A stretch of DNA of 56,483 bases from NCBI GenBank assembly GCA_019695115.1, contig JAIBAP010000038.1, forward strand, positions 1-56,483, written 5' to 3'. This DNA is from Caldilineales bacterium (lineage in GTDB: Bacteria > Chloroflexota > Anaerolineae > J102). The notes beneath the pieces were generated by a model. That model searched no databases, had not been told where the DNA came from, and was given only the letters and a program-made list of their open reading frames with translations. The translations under genes were made by a program, and so were the position numbers. Below are positions 1 to 8,005 of this stretch, in pieces (the first letter of the stretch is position 1; every line of letters begins with the position of its first letter).

Positions 1-480
1 CGTCCTCAAGGCCAAAGGCGACGTCCTCGCCTTCCTCGACCGCAGAGACGAAGCCCTCACCCACTACGATAACGCCTTCCGCCTCTTCCAACAGGTCGGC
101 TCAAGCCTCGGTCAGGCCAACGTCCTCAAGGCCAAAGGCGACGTCCTCGCCTTCCTCGACCGCAGAGACGAAGCCCTCACCCACTACGATAACGCCTTCC
201 GCCTCTTCCAACAGGTCGGCTCAAGCCTCGGTCAGGCCAACGTCCTCCAGGCCAAAGGCGACGTCCTCGCCTTCCTCGACCGCAGAGACGAAGCCCTCAC
301 CCACTACGATAACGCCTTCCGCCTCTTCCAACAGGTCGGCGACCGCCTCGGTCAGGCCAACGTCCTCAAGGCCAAAGGCGACGTCCTCGCCTTCCTCGAC
401 CGCAGAGACGAAGCCCTCACCCACTACGATAACGCCTTCCGCCTCTTCCAACAGGTCGGCTCAAGCCTCGGTCAGGCCAA
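1..480 (+). repeat. Four tandem 120-bp repeats inside the TPR gene
   Basis: Four head-to-tail 120-bp units cover 1-480 and are nearly identical in DNA, including synonymous positions. I see only CAG for AAG at the start of unit 3, and a GACCGC for TCAAGC change near its end. Each unit encodes 40 residues, one TPR. The lack of synonymous divergence points to very recent expansion or ongoing homogenisation. A fifth, diverged unit begins at 481. Confidence 0.95.
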
Positions 481-769
481 CGTCCTCCAGGCCAAGGGCA
501 GTCTGGCCCTAAGACAAAATCAGACGCAAGAAGGTTTGGCCTTGCTGGATCAAGCCTTTTCACTATACGAAAGTATTGGCGGTCAAGTGGGTCTGGCGAA
601 TTGTGGCATTATTCTGGGGCGTTTTCGCGCTGCTCAGGGCGATTTCCGCGCCGCCATGGCCTACATGCAGCCCGCCGCCGACTTTGGCAAAGCCATCGGC
701 CACCCCTTGGGCGTGCAATTGCAGGCCGAGATCGACGCCTGGCGGGCGCAGATGGACGCTGGACGATAG
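2..769 (+). CDS. TPR-repeat protein, C-terminal part (5' end outside window)
   Basis: The reading frame is open from the window edge to a TAG at 767-769, giving 255 visible residues. The first 160 residues are four 40-residue units reading roughly NVLKAKGDVLAFLDRRDEAL followed by THYDNAFRLFQQVGSSLGQA, the spacing and helix pattern of kinesin-light-chain-type TPRs. Two more degenerate TPRs follow, ending in a hydrophilic tail. TPR solenoids bind proteins or peptides; in large bacterial proteins of this kind they usually follow an ATPase, kinase or protease domain, which would lie outside this window. The stop codon lies in a run of 7-base repeats (GGACGAT-type), so the last residues appear to be repeat-derived. 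The next gene begins three bases downstream. The TPR call is firm; the function of the whole protein is unknown. Confidence 0.85.
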   Translation, partial: VLKAKGDVLAFLDRRDEALTHYDNAFRLFQQVGSSLGQANVLKAKGDVLAFLDRRDEALTHYDNAFRLFQQVGSSLGQANVLQAKGDVLAFLDRRDEALTHYDNAFRLFQQVGDRLGQANVLKAKGDVLAFLDRRDEALTHYDNAFRLFQQVGSSLGQANVLQAKGSLALRQNQTQEGLALLDQAFSLYESIGGQVGLANCGIILGRFRAAQGDFRAAMAYMQPAADFGKAIGHPLGVQLQAEIDAWRAQMDAGR

Positions 770-883
770 ACGATGGACGACGGCACCATGCGCCATGAGC
801 GCCCTCACCCGGAACCCGGAACCCAGAACCCGGAACACCCACACACCAATCCCCAATCTCCACTCTCCACTCCCCAAACCCTC
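762..883. repeat. Heptanucleotide repeat cluster at TPR/glycosyltransferase junction
   Basis: Three short arrays with a 7-base period lie here: GGACGAT-type (about 760-783), CCCGGAA-type (808-836) and CCAATCC/CCACTCT-type (846-880). They span the TPR stop codon and encode the first 35 or so residues of the next gene. Confidence 0.85.
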
Positions 884-1963
884 GCCGTCATCCTCTGCAC
901 CCGCAACCGCCCGGCCGACCTGGCCCGCTGCCTGGCCAGCCTGGCCGCCCAAACCCGCCCTGCGGATGAGATCTGGGTCATCGATGCCTCGGAGAGGGCA
1001 GAGGACGGAGGTCAGAGGTCGGAGGACGGAGGTCAGAGGGCGGAGGTCGGAGGTCAGAGGGCGGGGGACGAAGGTCGAAGGACGAACACCACCGCCCAGC
1101 CCGGCCAATCTCCAATCCCCAATAACCAATCTCCAATCTCCAACAACCAATCTCCAATCTCCAATCTCCAATCCCCAATCCCCAACAACCAATCTCCAAT
1201 CTCCAATCTCCAATCCCCAATCCCCAATAACCACTCCCCACTAACCACCCTCCCCTCCCCCCCCGGCCTCCCTGCCCAGCGCAACCTGGGGCTGCGGCAG
1301 ACGCAAGCCGATGTCGTCGCCTTCTTCGACGACGATGTCGAGCTGGAGCCGGGCTATCTGGCGGCGCTGATGGCGGTGTACGAGCGGCGCTGGGGCGAAG
1401 GCGTGGGCGGGGTGGCGGGGTCCACGCCCGGCTGGCGGCAGTCGTCGGAGGGGGCCTGGTGGCTGAAGCGGGTGTTCGGGCTGACGCATGTGCAAGCAAG
1501 CGGCGAGGCCGTGCGGCTGCTGCCCACCCTCGGCCTCACCTGGGTGGCCCAACCCGCACACGAAATCCCCTGCGCCGCCCTCCCCGGCCACTGCATGAGC
1601 TTCCGGCGGGCGGCGCTGGATGGCATCGCCTTCGATGAGTCGTTGGGCGGCTATGCCGATGGCGAGGACATCGATGTGGGCATCCAGGTGGGCCGGCGCT
1701 ACCCGCTCTGGCAGACGCCCGACGCTCGCCTGACCCATCACAAGTCGCGGCTGCAGCGGGCCGACCTGCGTCGGCGCTTTTTCACCCGCACGCGCAATGA
1801 GCGCTATCTGCACCGCAAGCTGATGCCGCAGACGGCGTTCTACCGGCTGGCCTGGGCCTGGGGCGCGGTCGGGCGGCTGCTGGTGGCGGCGATGGTGGGG
1901 CTGCGCCAGGGCGCCCTCTCCCCACTCCACGGCGCCTGGGAGGGGCTACGCGCGGTGAAATGA
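773..1963 (+). CDS. Family 2 glycosyltransferase with in-frame repeat insertion
   Basis: The protein has 396 residues. The GT-A fold begins at residue 37 with [14 protein letters not shown], and the nucleotide-sugar/metal motif FFDDDVEL is at 185-192. An acceptor-side segment with [11 protein letters not shown] and a [12 protein letters not shown] motif follows, then a C-terminal hydrophobic stretch. Such enzymes transfer sugars from NDP-sugars to surface polysaccharides or lipids at the inner membrane. Residues 1-36 and about 74-164 are encoded by 7-base repeat arrays, so the normally contiguous step from the beta-2 aspartate region (VIDAS) to [10 protein letters not shown] is split by about 90 low-complexity residues rich in NQSPIS. 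The frame stays open through all of this. The start is uncertain: ATG 773 or ATG 788, as no start codon lies closer to the domain. The stop codon lies inside the first 91-bp hairpin unit. Confidence 0.8.
   Translation: MDDGTMRHERPHPEPGTQNPEHPHTNPQSPLSTPQTLAVILCTRNRPADLARCLASLAAQTRPADEIWVIDASERAEDGGQRSEDGGQRAEVGGQRAGDEGRRTNTTAQPGQSPIPNNQSPISNNQSPISNLQSPIPNNQSPISNLQSPIPNNHSPLTTLPSPPGLPAQRNLGLRQTQADVVAFFDDDVELEPGYLAALMAVYERRWGEGVGGVAGSTPGWRQSSEGAWWLKRVFGLTHVQASGEAVRLLPTLGLTWVAQPAHEIPCAALPGHCMSFRRAALDGIAFDESLGGYADGEDIDVGIQVGRRYPLWQTPDARLTHHKSRLQRADLRRRFFTRTRNERYLHRKLMPQTAFYRLAWAWGAVGRLLVAAMVGLRQGALSPLHGAWEGLRAVK
992..1086. repeat. Heptanucleotide array, GGTCAGA/GGACGGA type
   Basis: About thirteen 7-base units of the pattern GG(T/A)C(A/G)GA occur in tandem inside the glycosyltransferase frame. 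Because 3 x 7 = 21 bases, the encoded peptide repeats every 7 residues (EDGGQRS-like). Confidence 0.9.
1105..1257. repeat. Heptanucleotide array, CCAATCT/CCAATCC type
   Basis: About twenty tandem 7-base units (CCAATCT, CCAATCC, CCAATAA, CCAACAA, then CCACTCC) lie inside the glycosyltransferase gene. They encode alternating NNQSPIS / NLQSPIP heptads. Long open frames on the opposite strand (GDWRLEI-type) are by-products of the same periodicity. Confidence 0.92.
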
Positions 1964-2390
1964 CACAAATGGGGGAAACACAAATAATGGACTCTATCTG
2001 TGTTTTTCCCATTTGTGTCATCATCTTCTATCGCCGATAATCACGGCAAAATGACACAAATGGGGGAAACACAAATAATGGACTCTATCTGTGTTTTTCC
2101 CATTTGTGTCATCATCTTCTGTCGCCGATAATCACGGCAAAATGACACAAATGGGAGAAACACAAATAATTGGTTTTGTCTGTGTTTTTCTCATTTGTGT
2201 CATCATCTTCTGTCGCCGATAATCACGGCAAAATGACACAAATGGAGGAAACATAAATAATGGACTCTATCTGTGTTTTTCCCATTTGTGTCATCATCTT
2301 CTGTCGCCGATAATCACGGCAAAATGACACAAATGGGAGAAACACAAATAATTGGTTTTGTCTGTGTTCTTCCCATTTGTGTCATTCTGT
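1957..2390. repeat. Five tandem 91-bp hairpin units between convergent genes
   Basis: The ATGACACAAATGG landmark recurs at 1960, 2051, 2142, 2233 and 2324, an exact 91-bp period; the last copy is incomplete. Each unit holds a long inverted repeat: ATGACACAAATGGG.GAAACACA on the left pairs with TGTGTTTTTCCCATTTGTGTCAT on the right around a loop of about 16 bases. Two loop variants exist: units 1, 2 and 4 have TGGACTCTATC, and units 3 and 5 have TTGGTTTTGTC. This suggests a 182-bp block duplicated (2+3, 4+5). No gene is present. The array separates the converging glycosyltransferase and isomerase genes and could end transcription from both sides. Confidence 0.93.
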
Positions 2391-2391
2391 T

Positions 2392-3138
2392 CTACGTGTT
2401 TTGATTTGCAAGTGACCGCAGGTGGGCAAGGCTTTTGCCCGCGGCCTCGAACATGTCGGTGGCGCAGCGGTCGAGTTCGACGATCAGCCAGTCGGCGGAG
2501 GCAGCGGCCAGGGCGGCGGGGATATCGACTATGCCCTCGCCCAGCGCCACCATCGGGGCTTCGACCAGGCCGGGGCCATCCTTGACATGCAGCAGGGGGA
2601 CGCGCCGGCCGAGTGAGCGTAGCAGGCTGGCCGGGTCGCCGCCGCCGGTCTTGACCCAGTAGATGTCAAGCTCCAGCAGCACGGCCGGGTCGAGGTGCTC
2701 AAGCAGGTGCTGGAGGCCGGGCTTGCCCGCCACCGGCCACAGCTCGAACCAATGGTTGTGGTAGTGGAAGGCGATGTCGTGGCGGGCGAAGACGGCGGCA
2801 GCCTGGTTCAGCTCGTCGGCGGCGGCGCGGATGCTATCGAGGCTGGCGAAGCGTTCCGGTGGCAGCCAGGCGCAGACGGCGCGGCGCACGTCCAGGGCGT
2901 CGAGCAAGGCCAGGGCTTCTTTTTGTTTCTCGCCCAACGGCAGGGGCGTGTGGGCGCTGCAAACGGTCAGGCCCAGGCTGCGGAAGAGGCGGGCGGCGGC
3001 TTTGGGCGTCGTGCCAGGGAAGCCGGCCGTCTCGACGGCCTCGTAGCCCAGATCGGCCACCCGGCGGATGGCTGCGGCGAAGTCCTGGGCCAGGGCCTCG
3101 CGCACGGTGTAGAGTTGGAGGGCGATGTTCGGGTTCAT
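2392..3138 (-). CDS. Sugar phosphate isomerase/epimerase-like TIM barrel protein
   Basis: The protein has 248 residues and belongs to the xylose-isomerase-like (AP endonuclease 2) TIM barrel superfamily. It opens with [12 protein letters not shown] on strand 1. Metal-site strands read [28 protein letters not shown] and LIVELD, supplying the His, Glu and Asp ligands usual for the family. Members isomerise or epimerise sugars or inositols, or act as 3-keto-sugar hydratases; the substrate cannot be read here. The start codon overlaps the stop of the upstream ThuA-like gene by four bases (ATGA), so the two are translationally coupled. With the Gfo/Idh/MocA oxidoreductase this is a typical sugar catabolic set. 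Confidence 0.85.
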   Translation of the reverse strand: MNPNIALQLYTVREALAQDFAAAIRRVADLGYEAVETAGFPGTTPKAAARLFRSLGLTVCSAHTPLPLGEKQKEALALLDALDVRRAVCAWLPPERFASLDSIRAAADELNQAAAVFARHDIAFHYHNHWFELWPVAGKPGLQHLLEHLDPAVLLELDIYWVKTGGGDPASLLRSLGRRVPLLHVKDGPGLVEAPMVALGEGIVDIPAALAAASADWLIVELDRCATDMFEAAGKSLAHLRSLANQNT

Positions 3139-3860
3139 GGCTGGTGGAGGGGTTCGAGGGGCTGGGGGCGGTGGCCGAAGCTGCGCCGGGGGCTGTTGGT
3201 CGGGGCGGCCCAGCGGCAGCCATTGGCGATGACGCGCAGCACCTCAGGATGGCGATAGGTGGGGTAGGTTTCGTGGCCGGGGCGAAAGTAGAAGATCTTG
3301 CCGTGGCCGCGGGTGTAGCAGCAGCCACTGCGGAAGATTTCGCCGCCCTGGAACCAGGAGACGAGGACGAGTTCGTCGGGCGCGGGGACGTCGAAGAATT
3401 CGCCGTACATTTCCTCGTGTTCGATTTCGAAATGCTCACCCAGGCCATCGGCAATGGGATGGCCGGGCGCAACGACCCACACCCGCTCTCTCTCGCCCAC
3501 CTCGCGCCATTTCAGGTCGCAGCTCGTCCCCATCAGCCGCTTGAAGAGCTTGGAGAAATGGCCGGAGTGAAGGACGACGAGGCCCATGCCATCGAGGACG
3601 CGCTCTTGGACGCGCTCGACAATGGCATCTTGCACCTCGCCGTGGGCCATGTGGCCCCACCAGAGGAGGACATCCGTCTGGTCGAGGGCGGCGTCGCTCA
3701 GCCCGTGCTCCGGTTCATCGAGGGTGGCAGTGCGGACCGGAAAACCGGCTGCGCTCAGTCCCTCGGCCAGGGCGGTGTGGATGCCGTGCGGGTAAACGGC
3801 CTGCACGGCGGGGTCGGTTTTTTCGTGGCGGAATTCGTTCCAGATGAGGAGGTTTGGCAT
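3135..3860 (-). CDS. ThuA-like domain protein (trehalose utilisation family)
   Basis: The protein has 241 residues from ATG 3860 ([14 protein letters not shown]). An upstream in-frame ATG at 3935 is rejected because the extra residues are encoded by 7-base repeats. ThuA proteins have a class I glutamine-amidotransferase-like fold. Landmarks include [26 protein letters not shown], a GHPIADGL segment and the C-terminal [19 protein letters not shown], which closely matches the family's conserved end. ThuA is linked to oxidation of trehalose and related disaccharides to 3-keto sugars. It sits between an oxidoreductase and an isomerase, consistent with a 3-keto-sugar pathway; that role is inference. 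Confidence 0.85.
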   Translation of the reverse strand: MPNLLIWNEFRHEKTDPAVQAVYPHGIHTALAEGLSAAGFPVRTATLDEPEHGLSDAALDQTDVLLWWGHMAHGEVQDAIVERVQERVLDGMGLVVLHSGHFSKLFKRLMGTSCDLKWREVGERERVWVVAPGHPIADGLGEHFEIEHEEMYGEFFDVPAPDELVLVSWFQGGEIFRSGCCYTRGHGKIFYFRPGHETYPTYRHPEVLRVIANGCRWAAPTNSPRRSFGHRPQPLEPLHQP

Positions 3861-3864
3861 GGTG

Positions 3865-3930
3865 TTGGGGAGTGGAGATTGGTTATTGGAGATTAGAGAT
3901 TGGAGGGCAATCTCTAATCTCCAATCTCGA
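3865..3930. repeat. Palindromic heptanucleotide array (GGAGATT / AATCTCC)
   Basis: 7-base units (GGAGATT, GGTTATT, AGAGATT) run up to 3902, and their complement runs back from 3908. The result is an 18-bp perfect stem (3885-3902 with 3908-3925) around a 5-base loop. It lies between the oxidoreductase stop and the ThuA start on the minus strand, so it may tune expression within the operon. Confidence 0.85.
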
Positions 3931-3935
3931 AACAA

Positions 3936-4934
3936 CTAACACCTAACAACTTGTCCGCCCTGCGCGGCGGAGGCGACGATGGCATCGTAGAGGCGGGCCA
4001 TGCGCAGGCCGACTTCGGGCGGGCAGGGGTTGGGGAGGTCGCCGCGGCGGACGGTCAGGAATTGCTCCCACACGCCCGATGAAGCAGGGACGGGGACGCG
4101 GCGCAGGTGGTGGCGGCCGGGGCGCTGGAGTTCCAGCCGCTCGCCATGAAAACCGGTGCGCAGGTTGCCGCGGCCACAGAAGACGCGGATGTCGGAGCCG
4201 AAGCTGGGTGTGGCCTCGCCGCAGGCGTGGAGCGTAGCCCAGGCGCCCGATTGCAGGCGGCCCATGACGACGCCCATGGTCTCGACCGGGCGGCCGTTGT
4301 TGTCCAGCCAGGCCGCCACCTCGCTGAATTCCTCGCCGGCGAGATCGACGACGGTGTTGAGCAGGTGGGCGCCGGTGTCGAAGAGGAAGCCGCCGCCAGC
4401 GAGTTCGGGGACCTGGCGCCAGGTGCCGGCGGTGTTCGGCCCCCAATCCTGCCAGCAAACGGCGCTGATGCTGAGGATGTGGCCCAATTCGCCCGACCGC
4501 AACAAGCGCACGGCGGTGCGAATCTGGGGCGAGAGGCTGCCGGGGAAGGCGACGACGAGCAGCCGGCCGGTGCGCCGCTGGACGGCGATCAGGCTTTCGG
4601 CTTCGGCGGCGTTCATCACCATCGGTTTTTCCAGCAGCACATCCAGCCCCGCTTCCAGACAGGCCACGGTCTGGTCGTGGTGGAAGGCGTGGGGGGTGAT
4701 GATGAAGGCGGCGTCGAGGGGATAGTCGGCCAGGAGTTTGGCCAGGTCGGGTTGGTTGGGCGGGGGCGTCAGGCCTGCTTCCGCGAAGATTTTGACAGCT
4801 TCGGCATAGGCGGCAGCCGACGGTTCGCAGATGGCGGCAATGGTGGTGCTATCCTGCTGCTTCAGCATCTGGCGGATGTGGTGGCGGGCCATGCCGCCGC
4901 AGCCGATGAGGGTGACGCGGGTGGGGTGGGTCAT
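3936..4934 (-). CDS. Gfo/Idh/MocA-family oxidoreductase
   Basis: The protein has 332 residues, the usual family length. The N-terminal Rossmann fold carries the dinucleotide motif GCGGMARHH (11-19), and the conserved LEKPMVMN with catalytic-site Lys103 follows. The second half has the alpha/beta substrate domain with [14 protein letters not shown], which supplies the Asp/His pair used by many family members. These enzymes oxidise or reduce sugar or inositol hydroxyls with NAD(P). It is probably the first gene of the minus-strand sugar operon, with the ThuA-like gene and isomerase downstream. The specific substrate is unknown. Confidence 0.88.
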   Translation of the reverse strand: MTHPTRVTLIGCGGMARHHIRQMLKQQDSTTIAAICEPSAAAYAEAVKIFAEAGLTPPPNQPDLAKLLADYPLDAAFIITPHAFHHDQTVACLEAGLDVLLEKPMVMNAAEAESLIAVQRRTGRLLVVAFPGSLSPQIRTAVRLLRSGELGHILSISAVCWQDWGPNTAGTWRQVPELAGGGFLFDTGAHLLNTVVDLAGEEFSEVAAWLDNNGRPVETMGVVMGRLQSGAWATLHACGEATPSFGSDIRVFCGRGNLRTGFHGERLELQRPGRHHLRRVPVPASSGVWEQFLTVRRGDLPNPCPPEVGLRMARLYDAIVASAAQGGQVVRC

Positions 4935-4986
4935 GGGGTGGGGGTGGTTCGCGGCTGGAAATGTTCGTGAGTGGATCTCGACAAGA

Positions 4987-5029
4987 TGCGACGCACCGCA
5001 AGCGGCTGATTGCCTGGCAGTGCGTCGAC
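4987..5029. repeat. Short hairpin related to the dispersed GGTGCGACGCAC element
   Basis: TGCGACGCAC at 4987 is followed by GTGCGTCG at 5020, arms that match the terminal inverted repeats of the elements at 15297 and 42469. The interior is shorter and different. It lies in the 285-bp divergent gap before the ABC ATPase gene, where nothing else stands out. It could be a deleted copy or a chance match. Confidence 0.5.
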
Positions 5030-5219
5030 TGAAAGGCGATTCTATGCGCTGGAAGGAGGATGTGCAACTCCGAAGGGATGCCAGGCCATGCCTCCCTCAC
5101 CCCCGCCGAAAAGTTGCCCCACCCACCGGCCTGGCATAGAATGGCCCCCGACCACCCTTCCCTGCCCCGCCCGGCGCTACTGCCACCTCGCCGGAGCCGA
5201 CCATCCCCAGAGCGAACAC

Positions 5220-6158
5220 ATGATCGAAGTCTCCCACCTCTCCAAAGCCTACGGCCCCATCCAGGCCCTCGACGACATCTCCTTCTCCATCCATCGAGGC
5301 GAGATCGTCGGGCTGCTCGGCCCCAACGGCGCCGGCAAGACTACCCTGATGAAAATCCTCACCGGCTATCTGCAAGCCGACAGCGGCGAAGCCTGCATCG
5401 GCGGCTTGGACGTGCTGACGCAACGCCGCCAGGTGCAAGCCCTCATCGGCTACCTGCCCGAAAACGCCCCCCTCTACCACGAGCTTTCGGTCCAGGGCTA
5501 CCTGAAGATGATGGCCGACCTGCGCGAACTCCCCACCGCCGAGCAAGCCCCTGCCATCTCGGCGGCCGTGCGCGCGGCCGGGCTGGAAGAACGCCTGACC
5601 CAGCCCATCGGCACCCTCAGCAAGGGCTTCCGCCAGCGCGTCGGCCTGGCCCAGGCCATCCTCCACCGGCCCCAACTCCTCATCCTCGATGAGCCCACCG
5701 TCGGCCTCGACCCCACCCAGATCGTCGAAATCCGCCATCTCATCCGCGGCCTGGCCAAAACCAGCACCATCCTCCTTTCCACCCACATCCTGCCCGAAGT
5801 CGAACAGGTCTGCGACCGCGTCATCATCCTCATGAACGGCGAAATCAAGGCCGACGCCCGTCTGGCCGAACTTTCCGCCGCCGCCAGCGCCGTCCTCGTC
5901 CTCCGGCAGGCCCCGGCCGGGGTGGAAAAGACCCTGCGCTCGCTCCCCGGCGTCGCCGATATTCAAGTCGAACGCTCGCCCGACGGCTTCCCTGCCTACC
6001 GCATCCTCGCCCGCAAGCAGAACGGCGCCGCCACCGCCGACCTGACCCCGGCCATCTACGAACTCGCCCGCGACCAGAACTGGCCCCTGCGCGAGCTGCG
6101 CCGAGAGACCCGCACGTTGGAGACGGTTTTCAGCGAGTTGGCAGGCGGGGACAAGTAA
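5220..6158 (+). CDS. ABC transporter ATP-binding protein, GldA/NatA-like
   Basis: The protein has 312 residues from ATG 5220 (MIEVSHLSKAYG). A longer in-frame opening upstream lacks family similarity. Walker A is GPNGAGKTT (34-42), the Q-loop region reads IGYLPENAPLYHEL, the signature is LSKGFRQRVGLAQA, and Walker B plus D-loop is LLILDEPTVGLD, with the switch His in STHIL. The roughly 80-residue C-terminal domain ends in LRRETRTLETVFSEL, as in ATPases paired with ABC-2 permeases for gliding, polysaccharide or drug export. It normally needs a membrane partner, but the next gene is convergent and unrelated, so it is an orphan here. Confidence 0.88.
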   Translation: MIEVSHLSKAYGPIQALDDISFSIHRGEIVGLLGPNGAGKTTLMKILTGYLQADSGEACIGGLDVLTQRRQVQALIGYLPENAPLYHELSVQGYLKMMADLRELPTAEQAPAISAAVRAAGLEERLTQPIGTLSKGFRQRVGLAQAILHRPQLLILDEPTVGLDPTQIVEIRHLIRGLAKTSTILLSTHILPEVEQVCDRVIILMNGEIKADARLAELSAAASAVLVLRQAPAGVEKTLRSLPGVADIQVERSPDGFPAYRILARKQNGAATADLTPAIYELARDQNWPLRELRRETRTLETVFSELAGGDK

Positions 6159-6183
6159 AACGGGGGTGCGAGCGAGGGCTTCG

Positions 6184-7029
6184 TCAGGCCGCCAACGCCG
6201 CCGCCAGCGCCTCATCCCAATACAGTCGCCGGCCATCCTGCATCACGAACACGCTGTCCGCCTGCGCCAGCTCAATCGCTCCGTCGGTGGCATCCTCGCC
6301 AGCAGCGACTGCCAGGGCCGGCAACCCCGCCTTGCGCAACAGCCCCGCCCGCGCCGCCGCCCGTCTCACGTCGTTGCTATCCACCACCGACGAGACTTCA
6401 CAGGCCAGCCACACCTCCGGCGCCTCAGCCTGCCCCCGCAGCTGGCCGCGCAACAGCAGGTCGAGCGCCAACAGATCGGCGAATTCTGCCTCGGTCAGAA
6501 AGTGCTCGATGTCGGCGGCGAAGGCGCCGACATCGACGACGCGCACACGGCGCACGACCTGGGCGAAATAAGCTGAGGCGCGTTCACGGTAGCGTCGCTC
6601 CAGATTGTCACCTACAAGCCGGCCGACCCGAGTGTTGGTCTGTCTCAGAGCGATGGCCAACTCCTCCACTCGCTGCTCGGTTCGCTTCTGGGCTTCAGCC
6701 AACTCAACCAGAGCGACTTCGACCCGAGTCAAACGTGCTTCCGCCTGCTTCTGCGCCTCGGCCAGTTCCCCCACCCGCTGCTCGGTCCGCTTCTGCGCCT
6801 CGGCCAACTCGGCCATAATTGCGTCGATACGAACGAAGCGTTCGTTCGACCGGCGTTGCGCTTCGGCGAATTCGGCCCGCAGCGCCAAAATGTCCTCGCG
6901 ACGCACCGCCAATTGGTCGCGCATATCCCGCTCCAGAGATTCGGCAATGTGCAACATCGGCCGCTGGAGTTCGATCGGAAGTTCTAGAACGTGGGCTGCA
7001 TAGCTCATAGTCAAATCACGCCGCCCCAT
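6184..7029 (-). CDS. Coiled-coil protein with C-terminal nuclease-like domain
   Basis: The protein has 281 residues. A long coiled coil at roughly 45-140 contains repeated segments such as ELAEAQKRTEQRV. The C-terminal half, with FLTEAEFADLLALDLLL and the hydrophobic strand VWLACEVSS, resembles the DUF3782-type restriction-endonuclease-like fold, common in cyanobacteria and Chloroflexota. The acidic residue in CEVSS could be the remaining catalytic Glu; a following Lys is not evident. ATG 7029 has an AAGGG-type ribosome site 6-10 bases upstream and is preferred, though ATG 7008 is possible. The gene is convergent with the ABC ATPase. Its role is unknown, and the family name is given from memory of its look. 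Confidence 0.65.
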   Translation of the reverse strand: MGRRDLTMSYAAHVLELPIELQRPMLHIAESLERDMRDQLAVRREDILALRAEFAEAQRRSNERFVRIDAIMAELAEAQKRTEQRVGELAEAQKQAEARLTRVEVALVELAEAQKRTEQRVEELAIALRQTNTRVGRLVGDNLERRYRERASAYFAQVVRRVRVVDVGAFAADIEHFLTEAEFADLLALDLLLRGQLRGQAEAPEVWLACEVSSVVDSNDVRRAAARAGLLRKAGLPALAVAAGEDATDGAIELAQADSVFVMQDGRRLYWDEALAAALAA

Positions 7030-7084
7030 TGTAGCCCTTTTCTATTTCGACTTCAAGTCCGATTCAGGAGGTCAAAAACCCGTC

Positions 7085-7122
7085 GGGGGCATGGTCTCCA
7101 CGCCCCGGTCTCCACGCCCCGG
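7085..7122. repeat. 14-bp direct repeat with hairpin potential
   Basis: TCTCCACGCCCCGG occurs twice in direct tandem, and GGGGCATGG just upstream can pair with CCACGCCCC. The 14-base period is two times seven, matching the periodicity of the other low-complexity arrays. It lies just beyond the NmrA-like gene stop. Confidence 0.6.
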
Positions 7123-7135
7123 CAAAAAAAGGCGG

Positions 7136-7990
7136 TCAGCCCTGCAGGTGGTCGCGGGCGAAGTCGCGCAGCGAAACAGGCTCACGGCCCAGAAGCCAGC
7201 CCAGAAGGCGCGGGTTGCCGCTCAGACCGAACGCCTCGTAATAGCGAAACATCGCCAACAAGGTGGCGATGGCATAGCCCGAAAGACCCGCGGCCACCGC
7301 TCCTCGGCGCCAGGCCTCGCGGTCGACCACTTTCACCGTCACCGGCCGGCCTGCGCTTTCTGACAGGATGGCGGCCACCTCGGTCTGGCTCAGCGGCGGC
7401 GTACCGGCAAGCTCGTAGATCGCGCCGGCGTGCCCATCCTCCACCAGCACGCGGGCCGCAACTGCGGCCACATCAGCCAGGTCGACGAAACTCAGCCGGG
7501 AAGCAGCGGCATAGGGCACAGGATAGCGGCCCTGGTTCAGGATGGCCTCGGTCGCAGCCAGGATGTTCTGCATATAGACGGCCGGTTGCAGGATGGTGAA
7601 CGCCAGCCCGGACTCGAAGAGAAGCTCCTCCACCCGCAACTTCTGCCAATGATGGGGCATCTTCTCGGTCTGCGGGTGCAGCACTGAGTGGTAGACGAAG
7701 CGCTCCACCCCGGCGCTCGCCGCCGCCCCGATCACCGTGCGGCCGATGGCGACCTCGTGCGGGTGCATATTTGGGCAGATGTGGTAGACCGCCTGCACCC
7801 CCTCCATCGCTCGACGAATGTCGGCCGCATCCTCGAAATCGCCGGCAATGACCCGCTGTGCGCCCGCTGCGGCCATCGCCGTCGCTTGCGCCTGGCTGCG
7901 CACGAACGCGACCGGGCGTTGGCCGTGCTCGGCCAGCGCCCGGATGACCGCCCGGCCGGTCTTGCCCGCGGCCCCTGTGACCAGGATCAT
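7136..7990 (-). CDS. NmrA-like atypical short-chain dehydrogenase family protein
   Basis: The protein has 284 residues. The N-terminal nucleotide motif is MILVTGAAGKTGRAV, with the TGxxGxxG spacing of NAD(P)-binding atypical SDRs. VIAGDFEDAADIRRAMEGVQAVYHI follows the NmrA/HSCARG pattern of recording interactors step by step. The canonical YxxxK is replaced by a KMPHHWQKLRVEELL segment, as in NmrA-like redox sensors and quinone reductases. It lies 15 bases downstream of the zinc alcohol dehydrogenase gene on the same strand, so the two are probably co-transcribed. The substrate is unknown. Confidence 0.82.
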   Translation of the reverse strand: MILVTGAAGKTGRAVIRALAEHGQRPVAFVRSQAQATAMAAAGAQRVIAGDFEDAADIRRAMEGVQAVYHICPNMHPHEVAIGRTVIGAAASAGVERFVYHSVLHPQTEKMPHHWQKLRVEELLFESGLAFTILQPAVYMQNILAATEAILNQGRYPVPYAAASRLSFVDLADVAAVAARVLVEDGHAGAIYELAGTPPLSQTEVAAILSESAGRPVTVKVVDREAWRRGAVAAGLSGYAIATLLAMFRYYEAFGLSGNPRLLGWLLGREPVSLRDFARDHLQG

Positions 7991-8005
7991 GCTCGGTTCT
8001 GCCTC

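Noticed and set aside
221-451. Minus-strand open frame over the TPR repeats
   Set aside because: It repeats with the same 120-bp period as the coding strand, has no ribosome site and no family resemblance; it is a mirror of the TPR gene.
1-480. CRISPR array
   Set aside because: The 120-bp repeats are contiguous without spacers and encode TPRs in frame; no cas genes are near.
563-1284. Minus-strand proteins rich in GDWRLEI repeats
   Set aside because: They arise from the 7-base arrays read backwards; the plus-strand frame has the glycosyltransferase motifs.
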